From: Absidia repens
Taxonomy: Eukaryota; Mucoromycota; Mucoromycetes; Mucorales; Cunninghamellaceae
Reading direction: 5' to 3'
Length of the DNA: 64,000 nt
Assembly: GCA_002105175.1 (NCBI GenBank)
Contig: MCGE01000029.1
Span: 310,001 to 374,000, forward strand
Part shown: positions 12,484 through 24,398 of the stretch, in pieces
How the letters are laid out: each line of letters begins with the position of its first letter
How positions within the stretch are numbered: the first letter of the stretch is position 1
Notes under the pieces: generated by a model
Databases searched by the model: none
What the model saw: the letters and a program-made list of their open reading frames with translations, nothing else
What the model was told of the DNA's origin: nothing
Program-made: the position numbers and the translations under genes

Positions 12484-13880
12484 GCAACAGCAACAGCAAC
12501 AGCAACAACAAAACGAAATTCAACAAGACGAACAATCTTACGATCCATACAATCGTCATATTCCAACGCAACAACAACAGCCACCTCACCATCGTCACAA
12601 TCATCATTCTGACGATAATATAAAAAATCATGATCTTGCGTCTATCAACAAAGTAGACTTCTCTCCCATAATCGAAAACCCCATGACCCAGAAACATCAT
12701 CATCATCATCAAACACCTTATTCATCATATATGCTAATGCACGAACAAACCTATCCTGATTTTACTTATGACAATACATTGATGAGCGAGTCTTCGTTGA
12801 CTCCTTTACCTGAGGCCGGTTACGTGCGACAACAAGAAGACGTTTTCAATGAATTGATATCACTAGCAAATCATCGACAACATCATCAGCAGCATCATCA
12901 TCATCCTTTACCACAACCCCATATCGCATCTTCATCTAATTTTTCTTACTCTAACAATCCTCCATTACCAACAACTCCAGCTCCAGCAGCACCACCACCA
13001 ATAATGATTACCTCAGCAAACCCCGCATCATCATCATCGTCATCGTTACAAGCAAATGCATGGGATCATCCGACACAAGAAAGGCAATACGAATTGATCG
13101 TGGTGCAACAACCTTACCGTGCTAGGATGTGTGGATTCGGGGACAAAGACCGTCGGCCTATTTCTCCACCACCAATCTTACAAATGGTGACAAGAACAAA
13201 AGATGGACAAGTGATCAAGCCCGAGTAAGGAGTTCATTCACAACAACAAAAAGGAACCATTCACTTACATTTCTTTTTTTTTCGATCTATCTAGGGCCAT
13301 TGATGTATCCTTTTTTATTGTTGTTTGCGACAGTTGGCATGAAGATGGTACTACAGAAGCCAACCTTGTCTATCACTCTTTCTCGTCCCCTCAACCTCAG
13401 CAGCAATCATCGACCGCTACACCTTCCTTAAGTGGGTCACCCGCTGGCGGCGGCCCCAACGAAGAAATCACGAAAACTTTACAAATGCGCAATTTGGTAG
13501 GATCCTCTGTGGCATCTGCTGCCAAGCTGTATGATCTGGATGGCAACCTTGGGATCTTTTATGTCTTTCAAGATATCAGTTTTCGTACTGAAGGCAAATT
13601 CAAATTGGCTTTTTCTTTGATCAACATTGGCACGTAAGTTTATAAAACATATATATAAAAAAGGTGATTGGCTGGACAGTCGATTGCTAGAATCCAGTCC
13701 AACGGTAATTGAATATCCGCCCCAACAAACTCACCATGTCAAACTTTAATTTATTTTGTAGGCCTTGTGGAAATACGGTCAACACTAGTTCCCCAACGCA
13801 AGTACTTACACGGGTATATACCGATCTGTTTACTGTTTTTACTGCGAAGAAATTTCCTGGGGTCGTCAGTAAGTAGTGAA

Positions 13881-13917
<37 letters not shown>

Positions 13918-14183
13918 TGCAAGGGGAATGGCGTTTGTCTGACATGTGGTCACCCCTTTCTTTGATAGGATCAACGACATTATCGCAATGTTTTGCCAAA
14001 CAAGGTGTCAAAATCCCTATACGGAAGGATACTCAAGTGAAAAGGAAAAAATCAACCAAGCAAGCGTTCTCTGCCTTTGCAAATAATTTTGGTGGACCGA
14101 GTGGTAGCAATTATAGTGGTACTGGTGACAATGATCATGATTATGATGAATCCAATGATGGCGATAGAATCGAACAACATTAG
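12398..14183 (+). CDS. Velvet-domain transcriptional regulator (VosA/VelB type)
   Basis: Fungal DNA-binding regulator of development, sporulation and secondary metabolism, with an NF-kB-like velvet fold. The four exons 12398-13224, 13295-13633, 13762-13868 and 13969-14183 encode 495 residues. Residues 1-225 are low complexity, with a 24-glutamine tract near the start and His- and Pro-rich patches. The velvet domain runs from about 229 (YELIVVQQPYRARMCGFG, DRRPISPPPI) through LVGSSVASAAKLYDLDG and GIFYVFQDISFRTEGK to STTLSQCFAKQGVKIPIRK. A basic, then acidic tail follows. The velvet domain is split by a Ser/Pro/Gln/Gly loop (SFSSPQPQQQ), common in VelB/VosA-like members. Upstream is a long intergenic region, fitting a regulated gene. 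The domain is secure, but which velvet subfamily is uncertain. Confidence 0.94.
12438..12510 (+). repeat. CAA/CAG microsatellite encoding polyglutamine
   Basis: A 72-nt run of mixed CAG and CAA codons encodes 24 consecutive glutamines near the N-terminus of the velvet protein. The CAA/CAG mixture is less prone to slippage than a pure tract. Length variation between strains would be expected. Confidence 0.95.
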
Positions 14184-14490
14184 TGGCATCCTAGAACTAA
14201 ACGTTTCGTACACCTTTTTTTGTTTTAGTTTAGTTTTAACACATTATGTATATATTTATTTTTTCCATGTTATTCATCTGCATTTTAGTATTGCTTTTTT
14301 CTTCTTTTCTTATTTATTCTATTTATTGTCACTCATACTTATTATTATCCTTTCATTCATGTATACATTTGTTCACTACTCCCTTCCATTTCCTTGCCCC
14401 TGATTTTTTTATTTTAAACCGCCGCTACATTGTCCCCACTTTTTGTTTTGCCTTATATTGTTATTGTCCATCCTTCTTATATATCCCTTC

Positions 14491-14496
14491 AATAAA
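14491..14496 (+). terminator. Polyadenylation signal of velvet gene
   Basis: AATAAA about 310 nt after the stop codon, preceded by a T-rich 3'UTR. It is the first canonical signal downstream. Confidence 0.5.
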
Positions 14497-15297
14497 CAAT
14501 GCTCGTTTGAAATTTATACAATGTCTTTGAATTTATATTTTGTGTTCTGTTAGCGCGTGTCTATACGTATTGATGCAGCTATCACTTGTTCCATCAATGA
14601 TGTGATAAAATATCGAGTGTCTAGGAAGGCAAATGACTACAATAAGTGAATGTATATATAATATCATCTCGTCAATGGAGATCCATTTATATGGATACAG
14701 TATGGTACAGTATATAATTACTACGGCAGCATATATATTTTGGTTTTCGTTTGATCTTCTGTATTATTTTTAAAACTCACTGTCTTTTTCTCGCATGATA
14801 GGAAAAGTGAGAGGAACTTCTATATTTGGTAATGTGTCGACCTTGGCCAACAGAAACATCGCTTTTTTTATTGTAAGTTTTTAAATAAAAGTGTGAAAAA
14901 AAGACAGGCATTAATTTATCATACAGTATTATACATACAGTACTGTAAAGTATGTATACGAGACTAGTAATATCCTAGATGTCATCATCCAATGATAGAT
15001 TGTATATTTTCGCCAAGGACTTGCTGGTTTCTTTCGTGATATACCTACCCTTTGCAGACAATAGCAGTAAACCGCATTAAAGGGAGGGACACTCCTCTTT
15101 TCTCCTTTGTGACATCTATGGTATAGGGTGCTCTCGAACCTTGTTTGGCATAAAATAGTTCAAGTTTCAATTGTTTTAAAGCCCGAAATGTGTTCCCATT
15201 TTTTTTTTTTAAAAAAAATCCAGGAGATTTCTCTCATTTTGTTTCCTTCTTTTTTCTTTCTTGGTTATTCTTGACCTTTTGATAGTTCGTAATCCCC
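14497..15297. promoter_or_regulatory. Gap upstream of the coiled-coil gene
   Basis: AT-rich region with several TATAT tracts and short direct repeats of ACAGTAT/GTACAG type (14700-14720, 14930-14960). The final 100 bp is pyrimidine-rich and leads into the start codon at 15298. No gene or RNA is recognised. Confidence 0.4.
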
Positions 15298-16901
15298 ATG
15301 TCTAACAAATCATCTTCAAATTTTTGGAAAAAGTTTGGTTTGGGTAAAAAGACATCATCAGCTCAAGGTAAACACTTACGGACTGAAATAGATTCAATTT
15401 GTATATTGTACTTATTTTCCAATATTCCTTTTTTTTTTTTTTTTTTTGTATTTCTAGTCACTCGCCCACCTTCTATTCAATCACAAGCAGCCCTTACCAT
15501 TAACACGCCAAGGGCCAATGAAGACAATCGTGCCATTAAAAACAAACGATTCAGGTAACTAGACAAAGAATAGGATATACTTATTTGAACGTATTGACCT
15601 TTTTTTTTTTTCTTTCTTTTGAACTTAGCGGCGTGTTTCTTCAGCGTAAACAAAGTACGAACTCGGTAAAACGACTATGTCAACCGTCCAACCATAATAC
15701 AGCACCTTCTCCGAGCGAATTGGAATCAAAACAACCCCCTGGTGCAACTATTCCTACTTCTCCTCTTCCTCCTCCTCTTCCACTTCCTCCTTCTTCTCAG
15801 TCTACCTTGGAACACCAAAATTATCAATCCAACCACGTGGAATCAAGTACCCCGCCATTGAATTCCGATCTTGGTATACAGCAGGATGGTAAGTCATAAA
15901 AAAAAGAATGCTCACTCAATACACACACTTCTCTCTTTAGTGATATTCAATCAATTTTTTTTTTTTTTTTTACCATTTCCATTGATTAGAAGACAGTGAT
16001 AATACTTTTGATGTCATCACATACGACGAAGCACAAACGGATGAACAACCGTCTTTGACTACTGAAGAACTCAATACAAAGTCAGGTGGCACCAGCGTCA
16101 AGCAAATCAATAAACCTCCACCAACAAGGTTAGTGAAACCAAAAAGCATCAATGACCTGAAAAAGACACCCCAGCCATCCCCATCACGCCAGTCCAGCAA
16201 AAGTTGTTTACGCAAACCAACCAACACTAATGCAGTTATCACAGGATCAACAACACTAACAACGCAAAAAGAAACAACTATCTCGCCGTTACCGACATCT
16301 TCATCCATGTCGTCCTTGACCTCTTCTGCCAACCCACCTATTCCATTCAATCCTGATGGCACCAACGCCACTCATGATCAAAAAGATCAACTTATTCAGC
16401 AATTACAGGACGCCTTACAAATGGAACAATCCATCAATAGTGCTTTGCAAGGGCAAAAAGAAGGTATTGGATATGATGAATGAAAATATGGAGGTGAATA
16501 TAGCATGATGTATGATATATTCATTCTTTTCTTGATATTGTTTTATAGCCATTACCAAGGATTTGGACTATTTTAGCCTTACCGTCGATGAATTGATGGA
16601 AGAAAAAGAAACTTTATTGCAGAAGTACGAAGAAGAAAAGGTATAGTAGCAGTAAAAACAAGGCGTTCTCAATCGTACATCAAAACTACATATTGATTGT
16701 TTTTTCTTCGTCTTGCAGCTCAAATCCCAATCCAAAGACCAAGATCTCAATGACTTGCTTGATAAATTGAAATCAAGCACTGATAATGCCCGGGAACGTA
16801 GCAAGGAAGTAGACCAATGGAAAGCCGAAATCGAAGTAAGTAAAAAATAGCAAAACAATATACTATATCAAAATGTATTCCGAATAATAGGAAAACTAAT
16901 G

Positions 16902-16944
<43 letters not shown>

Positions 16945-17724
16945 AACTGTAGAATACCAAAGAAGAGGCGTCTCTGGAGCGAGAAAAGTTGAAAGCAGTT
17001 TTAAAGCAAAAAGATCATGAAATCATTCGACTAAAGGTAAAGAAAGTGATGGGGAATGGAAAACACACGTGTACTAACTTTAACGCCTGACCTATATTTT
17101 TCGATGGATTAGAATGAAGCTTCCGATGGAAAAGAAGAAATCAAGATACTTTTAGCACGTATCGATCAGCTTGTACAAGAAACGGCACATCAAAAATCGA
17201 CCTGTCAAGGATCACAATCACCTTCTAATCATCATCACTCACCTGCCGCCATCGAAACACCCAACGCTTCACCGCAATTAGATGCCCAACAATATATTCC
17301 CCATGATGATTTCCAACTACACGAAGACCTATCCCAACAGCAGCAGCAACAACAACAACAGCAGCAGCCAACTGTGAAAACGACTGGTACACGTATGGCC
17401 CTACCAAAACGAGTTCATCCAACCGCTATCACTACTACTAACACTACCACCGCTACAAGTCCAAACAATGCTCTTGACAATGAGCTCATGTCACTGACCA
17501 AGGAAAAAGAAAAGGTAAGTTGAATGAATTTTTGTTATTCATTTTTATACTGATACTGCTTCTGTCTGTTTCCTTTCTCACCCTAGTTGCAGTCTGATTA
17601 TAGCAAAATACCTCTTTCTGGTGGTGGTCATACATCAAGACGTCGCAAAGAACATTTGGAAGAAATGCTCGATGAAGTCGATAGTCAACTTAGCAAGGTC
17701 AAACAAAAAATTCGCCGCTCTTGA
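15298..17724 (+). CDS. Coiled-coil protein with Ser/Pro-rich N-half, possible enkurin-like C-terminus
   Basis: Not recognised as a named protein. Nine exons join in frame at clean GT/AG sites. The N-terminus is short and basic (FWKKFGLGKK), then comes a long disordered Ser/Pro/Thr-rich region. From about the fourth exon's end a charged coiled coil begins (QLIQQLQDALQMEQSINSAL) and continues through four short exons. A polyQ linker (around 17335) follows, then a basic C-terminal segment containing DYSKIPLSGGG and RRRKEHLEEMLDEVDSQL. That end resembles the pattern of enkurin domains (a Y-x-x-(L/I)-P motif, then a basic stretch and helix), suggesting a cytoskeletal or microtubule-associated adaptor. 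This is an inference from pattern only. The gene model is good and the function uncertain. Confidence 0.75.
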
Positions 17725-18436
17725 AGAACCCACTCGTTGGCATCTCTCCACTTTCCTTTTTTTTTTTTTTTTTTTTAGATATATACCCCTCCTCTCTCTG
17801 TCTGCCTCTTCACTTTCCCTAGTTTACTATTCTATTCATATTTACTCGCCCCCCCCCTCTTTTTTTTTATTTTTTATTTTTTTTATGGTAGTTAGTTATT
17901 CAATTTCAATTCCATGCAGTTTACTGTTGTCTAATTAAAATAAAAATATTTGATGTTCCAAAATTATCGTCCCCTTTTAGTGCAATATGTACCCTCTCAA
18001 TCAATTTACTATTATTTTGCAAAAAAATTAAAATATAGCAAGATGTATATAAGATGTCAAGCTTCAGCAAATGGTTATGCTCGCGACACAGTCTAGTTTG
18101 ATTGATATGAACAGTAGTGTGGGAATGTGGTCACGTTTCATATTAAGTAACCTAAGTCTGTCAACCAGTTACAACGTCTCTGGGTGGTTGAAGCGTGAAG
18201 TAATAGATAAGCTAGAAAGAAGTAGAAAGTACACTATATTGCTGAATGAAGTTAGCGTTATTTGTATCATCGGTTGAGCAGGGATATGATTATCTTTAAC
18301 AGTAGATGATATAATACAAGTAGCCAGTCCCTGAAACTATCAGGTTGTGGAATTCGTCCTAATGAGTGAAAGCAAAGACTTGGTAGGACACTGAAAAAAC
18401 AGTTACAATAGCGACTTTGTTTATTATATAATGTTT
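17725..18436. other. 3' flank of the coiled-coil gene
   Basis: T-rich 3'UTR, then AT-rich non-coding sequence. The block 17885-18000 (ATGGTAGTTAGTTATTCAAT, then AAAATATTTGATG and TTATCGTCCC) recurs in diverged form at 19931-20035, on the other side of repeat copy F. No gene is seen. Confidence 0.5.
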
Positions 18437-19090
18437 AATTGGATGTTTAATAAAGAGACATATTGTATTGAAACGTATTGGTGGGCGCTAAAACTAAGGA
18501 GGAGAGGTTCATTGTAACGAGGGAATGAATAGAGCAAGCATGGGGGAGACCGAAGTGAGTTTTTGAGAATGGTCAATATTATTCTAAGAGGACTGTTGTA
18601 AAATGGGAGGTCATATAATGTACAAGACATGAGAAAGACTAAAGAGATGTCTGTTATCGAAACACAACAACGGTCAATACTAATCAAAAAGAGAGCGGAA
18701 AATGGTAGTAAAAAGGGATTCTACGGCACGAGACATGAGAGAGGCTAATGGGACAATGTTAATTAAAGCCAGTAAAATGAGAGAGACATTTTATTTAGAT
18801 GTAGATACTCTGTGAAAACTAACACTACACTATGCTAATGTTGACTCCAAAAAGCCAACTAATGGTGGATACTAAATCCTGAATTCAATTTGAACGGGTT
18901 TCCCCATGCATCTTGTAATCTCTGTTCTGAAAAGCCTTCTAAATTAGTTCTAACACTATTCTAAATCCAATATAACCCATAAAAGCGACAATTATGAAAA
19001 AAAAGAAGAATGAAAAGAAATTGAAGTGGAAGACGGCGGAAAAATAAAAATAAACATTCACGTGGGCGGCATTTGAAATATGTTTTTTGT
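18437..19090 (-). repeat. Dispersed CACGTG-headed repeat, copy F (reverse)
   Basis: The only copy in reverse orientation. The head CCGCCCACGTG (minus strand) is at 19059-19069. The core with TTACAAGATGCATGGGG lies near 18910 and AATAAA reads at 18790-18795. The long tail extends to about 18437 and contains two diverged internal units, each with a (C)ATGTCTTGTAC-like motif followed further on by TTGACCRTT. Its core has an in-frame stop earlier than copies A, B and D, so it does not encode the same peptide. Confidence 0.75.
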
Positions 19091-20368
19091 GGCCTTTGGG
19101 AGGGTTTTGCTTCCGATTTTTAAAGCAATCAACGCCATACAACCCTCGTTGACTTGACTAGTTCTCTTACGTTAAGTTAATTATACAATAAAATAGCCCC
19201 ATAACCCTCCTCACATTCCACACTCACAGACATAGCCCAAAAAGCATCACTTTTAGATAGGCAACATAGTATTACCGTTAGATTATATATAGTTTACCAG
19301 TTTACATCTACATCTGAATGAATAAAAAATGGTTTGTCATTTTTGCTTTTACACCATCTCTGATACGTCTAGCTTATCTTATTGACTGGATGTACCCACG
19401 CTGTACCATAATATGCTAATGCGTGTAGAAAAAATGCCGATATGTATGTGCAAAAAAAAAAAAAAGGACTACGTATGAGGCAATATTAACCAAGCGCCGT
19501 GCTCACGCTCTCTACAAGCTTTCCAATATAGTTGTGAGAAGAACTTCTTGGACGGCGTTATAAAATGGCCGTGGTGTAAAAAATATGCAGCAATAATAGC
19601 ATAACAATATGATGATTAAAACTCACTGGAAGATTCCTTTTTTTTTTTTTTTTTTTTTTTTTGATCCGACAAACGTCTTGGTTTTGCAACTCCTTATTCT
19701 CCCCTCCCTTCAGTCAACACCGGTCCTCTCCAAATAAGAAAAAAGCCAGCCAACCATATAGTTCTTCTCCTTTTATCTTACTACCATATTGCCGTACATG
19801 GTAGAAAGGTTTAATGGCAAGCATATATATAAATATTATGATAGAGAAGTATTTTCGGTGACACCCATTTTTTTTTTTATTCTTCTGAACTGCACCCTAG
19901 CTAGAAAATCCTTTTTTTCGTTACTTTACTATGGTAATTAATCATTCAATACAATGTAGTTATTTGTAGACTAATAAAAATATTTGACAGTCCAAATTAT
20001 CGTCCCATCCGAGTCCAATATCTACCAAATGCTTTATTTTTTTTTTTCAATAACCAGATCTAATATCTTAATATTATTTGCTTTCACGACCGTAGTGATC
20101 ATCGCGAACAAAGACGGTGAAAATATTTCATGGCATATGCATACTTGCCCATTACCCGTAATCGTTGTTGAACTATTTTTTTATCCCATCAAACAATCAA
20201 ACCCGAAGCAAACCGATGCCCACCACGAAATCAGAATGATCCAACTTAACGCTTTTAGCTAATGAAAATCGCACAACCCCGCTAAACATTGTCATTTCAA
20301 ACACACATACACACACACACAAACAAAATAAATATATGTATAAATAATTAAAGGGGTGGAAAAATGCT
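19091..20368. other. Gene-free stretch between repeat F and uL13 gene
   Basis: Non-coding AT-rich sequence with a long T run near 19638. The segment 19931-20035 is a diverged duplicate of the coiled-coil gene 3' flank. Open frames are short with no recognisable domain. No RNA gene is seen. Confidence 0.45.
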
Positions 20369-20374
20369 TTTATT
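20369..20374 (-). terminator. Polyadenylation signal of uL13 gene
   Basis: TTTATT on the plus strand reads as AATAAA on the coding strand, about 100 nt beyond the stop codon. Confidence 0.5.
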
Positions 20375-20471
20375 CATGATGCACACATAAAAGTAAAAAT
20401 AAAAGTAACTAATACTAAGAGGGTGAGAAGGTTGGGTGAGAAGAGGGGAAGCGTAAATGATAATTAACGAT

Positions 20472-21477
20472 CTAATAACCGACAGCAGCGAGAGAAGCGT
20501 TGATATCCTTGACAGCATCAGCCTTGGATTCGACAGCCTTCTTTTGGATAGCCAACAAAGCTTGCTTGCGTTGGTAGTAAGCAGCAGACTTGGCCTTACG
20601 CTTATCTTCGAGCTTAGCAACAACATCTTGGTATTTCCAGCCAACTTCGTGGGAGATACGGCCAATGGTGGTGTACTTGCGTCCGGGCTTGAGCTTCAAG
20701 GCACGGAGAGCATCGGGGACAACAACACGCTTGACACGGTCATAAGGAGGAGGGACACCTTCGAACAACTTAACACGGTCCAAAGCAGCGGCACCACGAG
20801 CAGTCTTGTGAGGAACCATACCACGGAGGGCCTTGTATAAGATGCGAGAAGGAGCACGGAAATGGAAGGCACCATGGTTAGGGTTGACGAGACAACGCTT
20901 GCGGAGGTAAGCATGGTACTTCACTGTTAAAATTTAAAAAAAATTAATATGAATGAGTATATATAGCCTTTGTGCTTGTCACAGAAAATTCCATTACCGC
21001 TCCCAATAGTATATATCTTTTTGACATCCCCTCCTCTCCCTACGCCCCGATTTACTTACACTTGTTACGGAAGAATTCACCAGACACGTTGAGGGCTTCA
21101 CAACGCACAACAACCACCTTTTGGCCATTGAGGGCTTGCTTGGCAATAATAGCAGCAAGACGACCGAGGAGATGACCTTTACCGTCAATGACAACAACCT
21201 ATATACAAATTGAAGTATAAATAATAAAAATCAAAATGAGAAATATTGTACTATATTTTCGGTGTTGTTTGTAAAAGGGATAGATAAGAGAATAATTGGT
21301 GCTGTGAATAGAGTATACAACCAAAAAAAAAAAGTCAAACGTGAAAAAATAAAAAACACCACTATCACTAGTTATGTCCAATATACTTTGTTTTCATTTA
21401 TTTTTCTCGTATATACCCTATGAACAAACAAAGAAGAATAAAAAAAGGGAGTTGCATACCTTTTCGAAAGTGGACAT
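20472..21477 (-). CDS. RPL13A: 60S ribosomal protein L13a (uL13; yeast Rpl16)
   Basis: Large-subunit ribosomal protein. Three exons give about 204 residues. The first is MSTFEK, the second starts [20 protein letters not shown] and ends SGEFFRNK, and the last starts [20 protein letters not shown] and contains [21 protein letters not shown] and [17 protein letters not shown], all diagnostic of uL13. The C-terminus is the usual eukaryotic helical extension. The start at 21477 gives the six-residue first exon and is supported by the GTATGC donor immediately after it. The codon choice is strongly biased, as expected for a highly expressed gene. Confidence 0.97.
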
Positions 21478-22433
21478 GGTTATGATGGAATTATAAGGGG
21501 AAAGGAAAGAGAAAGAGCAAGAAAAAGAAAAAACAAGACTATGTATTTTTTTTTTTTCATCCTCGACACGCAAGCCACCGCGTCCTTTAAAAAAATTTGT
21601 TGGCTCTTTTCAAGTGCCGCGGCTTCTCACCTTGCCCGCTCGGCCCCCTTCATTAAAATTTCTATTTGCCCTATCGGGCCCACATTGATGAAATCTTTGA
21701 ATCAACGCCTTGATCCACACTGGAGTATCCAAACCCCTCCCCATTGTGATCAATCTTTAATACAGACAATGATTATAACTATTGACGGTTCTCTCTTCCC
21801 CTCTAGCTATGATACACGATCACATTAAAGGAATTTTCATCAGAAATCTGATAACCGATGATTGTGTAGGGCAGTTGATCTGGATGATACCATGGCTCAT
21901 TAGTAAGTAACCAACCAATAATATGATAGTGCAAAGATTTCAGGTTGTGTTGGGCCAAAAAAAAAAGTTGAGACGCGGGTCTTGTAAATTCTTTAGCGAA
22001 ATAATACCTCTTCTGACGTGATTGACTTCCGCCAAAGTATTTGCTTTAAGCCCATCTTTTGTCCTGAAAATCTTTGACAGTGATATCAAGCTGCGATTCA
22101 TAAAATGAAGCCATAGCATACTGGGACCCTTTCTCATACACATAGACACACAGGAAAAAAATAACAGAATATATTTGGATAAGCACCCGTGTTTTTTAAA
22201 AACCATTATAACCAACACATAATTTATTATTCATAATATGGACTCAAAGTTGCAGCTATCATTGTTATTGAAACTTCAACTTGGATTCCTTCCGCGATTT
22301 TTGGCAGCAGCTTTACTTACTTAGCAGTTGATCGGAGTGCGAAACTGCAAAATAAAAGAGCGTACTTTTTTTTTTGTTTTTCCCACTTTTCTTCTTTCTT
22401 TTTTCACTCTTCAGCTATTCATTTTTATTCATC
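21478..22433. promoter_or_regulatory. Divergent promoter region between uL13 and Elf1 genes
   Basis: Intergenic region of about 950 bp serving both the minus-strand uL13 gene and the plus-strand Elf1 gene. A purine-rich leader lies next to uL13 and a T/C-rich leader next to Elf1. The middle is unremarkable, and open frames there show no domain. Confidence 0.5.
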
Positions 22434-23112
22434 ATGGTAAGCTATTTGCTACATACACATATATATATATATATAAAAGACTGACTATGATAATCACAGA
22501 TAAAGCAATTCAACAAGCAAGAGTACCACACTAACCCAACAATACCAACTTTTTGTTTTATTTTAGGGTAAAAGAAAGGTGAAAAGAAAGGCCGCAAAGA
22601 AGGTCAAGGACAAACTCGACACGCAATTCAACTGTTTATTCTGCAACCACGAAAAAAGTATTGAATGTAAACTGTAAGTGCATCAAACAATGGCTCTCAT
22701 CATGTATCAGATCTTCTTATTTGCTATTTGTCTTGCCACTTTTTTATTTTTAGGGATCAATCGAACAAAGTGGGTCACTTGAATTGCAAAGTATGTGATA
22801 TTGCGTGGCAATGCTCCATTACCTGTAAGTGAAAACATCATTAAGCTCTAAAAAACCATTCAGCCATCTTATTCTTTTTATATGAACATGTATATATATA
22901 TATATATATATATAGATTTGGATGAACCTGTGGACGTGTATTCGGCATGGATCGACGCTTGCGAAGAAGTCAACAAATCAAAGAAACAGGCAGCAGCCAG
23001 AGCAAGAGAACAAGAACGGGATAGAGACGACGACGCCAATGAAGCACCAACTTATTCTAGCCAAGGGAACCAAGGCGATCCTTATGATGATGAAGACGAC
23101 GATGATTATTAA
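22434..23112 (+). CDS. ELF1: Transcription elongation factor 1 homologue (Elf1/ELOF1)
   Basis: Small zinc protein that travels with elongating RNA polymerase II. Four exons give 125 residues, and the first coding exon is just the ATG followed by a GTAAGC donor. The protein reads [12 protein letters not shown] (basic tail binding nucleic acid), then [14 protein letters not shown] and [11 protein letters not shown] carrying the four zinc-binding cysteines, then [19 protein letters not shown], the conserved ELOF1 end. A fungal-type charged, acidic C-terminal tail rich in Asp follows. The junction before YLDEPVDVY lies next to a (TA)n tract at the intron's 3' end. Confidence 0.96.
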
Positions 23113-23368
23113 TGCAAATCACGATAACCCAACAACCATAGGATACTAACCTCCTCTTCCTTCTCACATTCACAATCATACACATGCACACTCCACGCCT
23201 TTTCCCTCCTTCCCGCGCTTTGACACCCTTAGAATAGAATAGAATTGTCTAGATGTAGCTTCTGTTTTATATGATTTTTTATTTCTCCAGTCCCGTTTTT
23301 ATTTTATCTACCATCGTTATACTCCTCTTCCTCATTGTACATACCGTCCTTTATGTTTTTTACGTTGA

Positions 23369-23374
23369 AATAAA
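23369..23374 (+). terminator. Polyadenylation signal of Elf1 gene
   Basis: AATAAA about 260 nt after the stop codon, followed by a T- and GT-rich stretch (GTGTGTGAGTGTGTG) typical of a downstream element. Confidence 0.6.
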
Positions 23375-23496
23375 CAAGTCTTCTTGACAATGATTTTTAT
23401 TGTTTTGTGTGTGTGAGTGTGTGTGTGTGCGTGCATTTCTACGTGCTATTAATTGGCTAGGGGGACCAGGAAAAAAAATCGGCCGGAAGCGAAAAA

Positions 23497-23506
23497 GTAT
23501 ATAAAG
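23497..23506 (+). promoter_or_regulatory. TATA-like box upstream of the orphan gene
   Basis: GTATATAAAG lies about 75 nt before the start codon at 23580, followed by a T/C-rich leader. The spacing fits a TATA-driven start with a short leader. Confidence 0.5.
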
Positions 23507-23579
23507 GGCTTGAAAATTTCAATGCCCTTCATCTTTTCCCCTCTTTTTTTTTTTTTTTCTCTTTTATCTTTATTTCCTC

Positions 23580-24398
23580 ATGTGGCGATCTCACAATACC
23601 GCTGATGTCTATGGGCATTATGATGTCTGGCACCGTACTTATCCTGATTCTGACACTGACACTGACCACCACCACCCTGAAGCTCCATCACCAATTCAAG
23701 CCATACCACCGTTAAACAAAAAAGCTAGCATTAGGGATACGCCATGTGTGTCTCTTCTTCAAAAAGGACGAGCTTACTGCAACCCTCTATTTTTATGTGA
23801 CCGACCCTATAGTCCGTTTTCGGGCTTCTATGATCAAGACGACATATACAATGGACAAGAATACGATGTTTTTGGCGGTGAACCAGTCGGACCTCCTTCT
23901 CATGAATTGGATCAGGTAGCATTATCTTCTTCACTGACATCAACCACCAGCACCATTGACAACGACAACCACGACATTGAACATCACCCATCTATTGATA
24001 TATTTAGTGACGATCCTTTTTCAATACCGAACTTGGAGGATGGTGCTTGCCATAAAATCATCAACAGACCTACAACAACATCATCATCTTGTGTTCATCA
24101 TCACCAATTATCACCAGTCATGGCAACTAAACGGATGATGCAAACCAACGACTTGGATCGAATGGATCATGCGACGATGCCATTTGACGACAAGGATCAC
24201 ATCATGACACTCAAACGACGAAGAACTGGAAACGAAAGATATACAGTGGTGAAATCCTCTTCTTCAACGGATAATCCTCCTCCTCCTCCTCATCATCACC
24301 ACCATCACGACTTGGCTGATTATCCGCTTTGTATCTTCTCTCCCGACTTGACTCCATCTAGCCCGATACCGATGGATAGTATGTTAGAATACAATTGA
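23580..24398 (+). CDS. Orphan His/Asp/Ser-rich protein
   Basis: Not recognised. Intronless frame of 272 codons with a good promoter context (TATA-like box 75 nt upstream, pyrimidine leader) and a polyadenylation signal downstream, so probably a real gene. The protein starts MWRSHNTADVYGHYDVWHRT and has alternating Asp/Thr residues, a central acidic Ser/Thr-rich part, a basic patch LKRRRTGNERY (a possible nuclear localisation signal) and a run of six histidines after five prolines near the end. No signal peptide or membrane segment is visible. The composition suggests a disordered, perhaps regulatory or nuclear protein, which is inference only. Confidence 0.6.
   Translation: MWRSHNTADVYGHYDVWHRTYPDSDTDTDHHHPEAPSPIQAIPPLNKKASIRDTPCVSLLQKGRAYCNPLFLCDRPYSPFSGFYDQDDIYNGQEYDVFGGEPVGPPSHELDQVALSSSLTSTTSTIDNDNHDIEHHPSIDIFSDDPFSIPNLEDGACHKIINRPTTTSSSCVHHHQLSPVMATKRMMQTNDLDRMDHATMPFDDKDHIMTLKRRRTGNERYTVVKSSSSTDNPPPPPHHHHHHDLADYPLCIFSPDLTPSSPIPMDSMLEYN

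Noticed and set aside
12368..12712. Antisense frame with a long Leu run opposite the velvet polyQ tract
   Set aside because: It is the complement of the CAA/CAG repeat and has no promoter context or domain.
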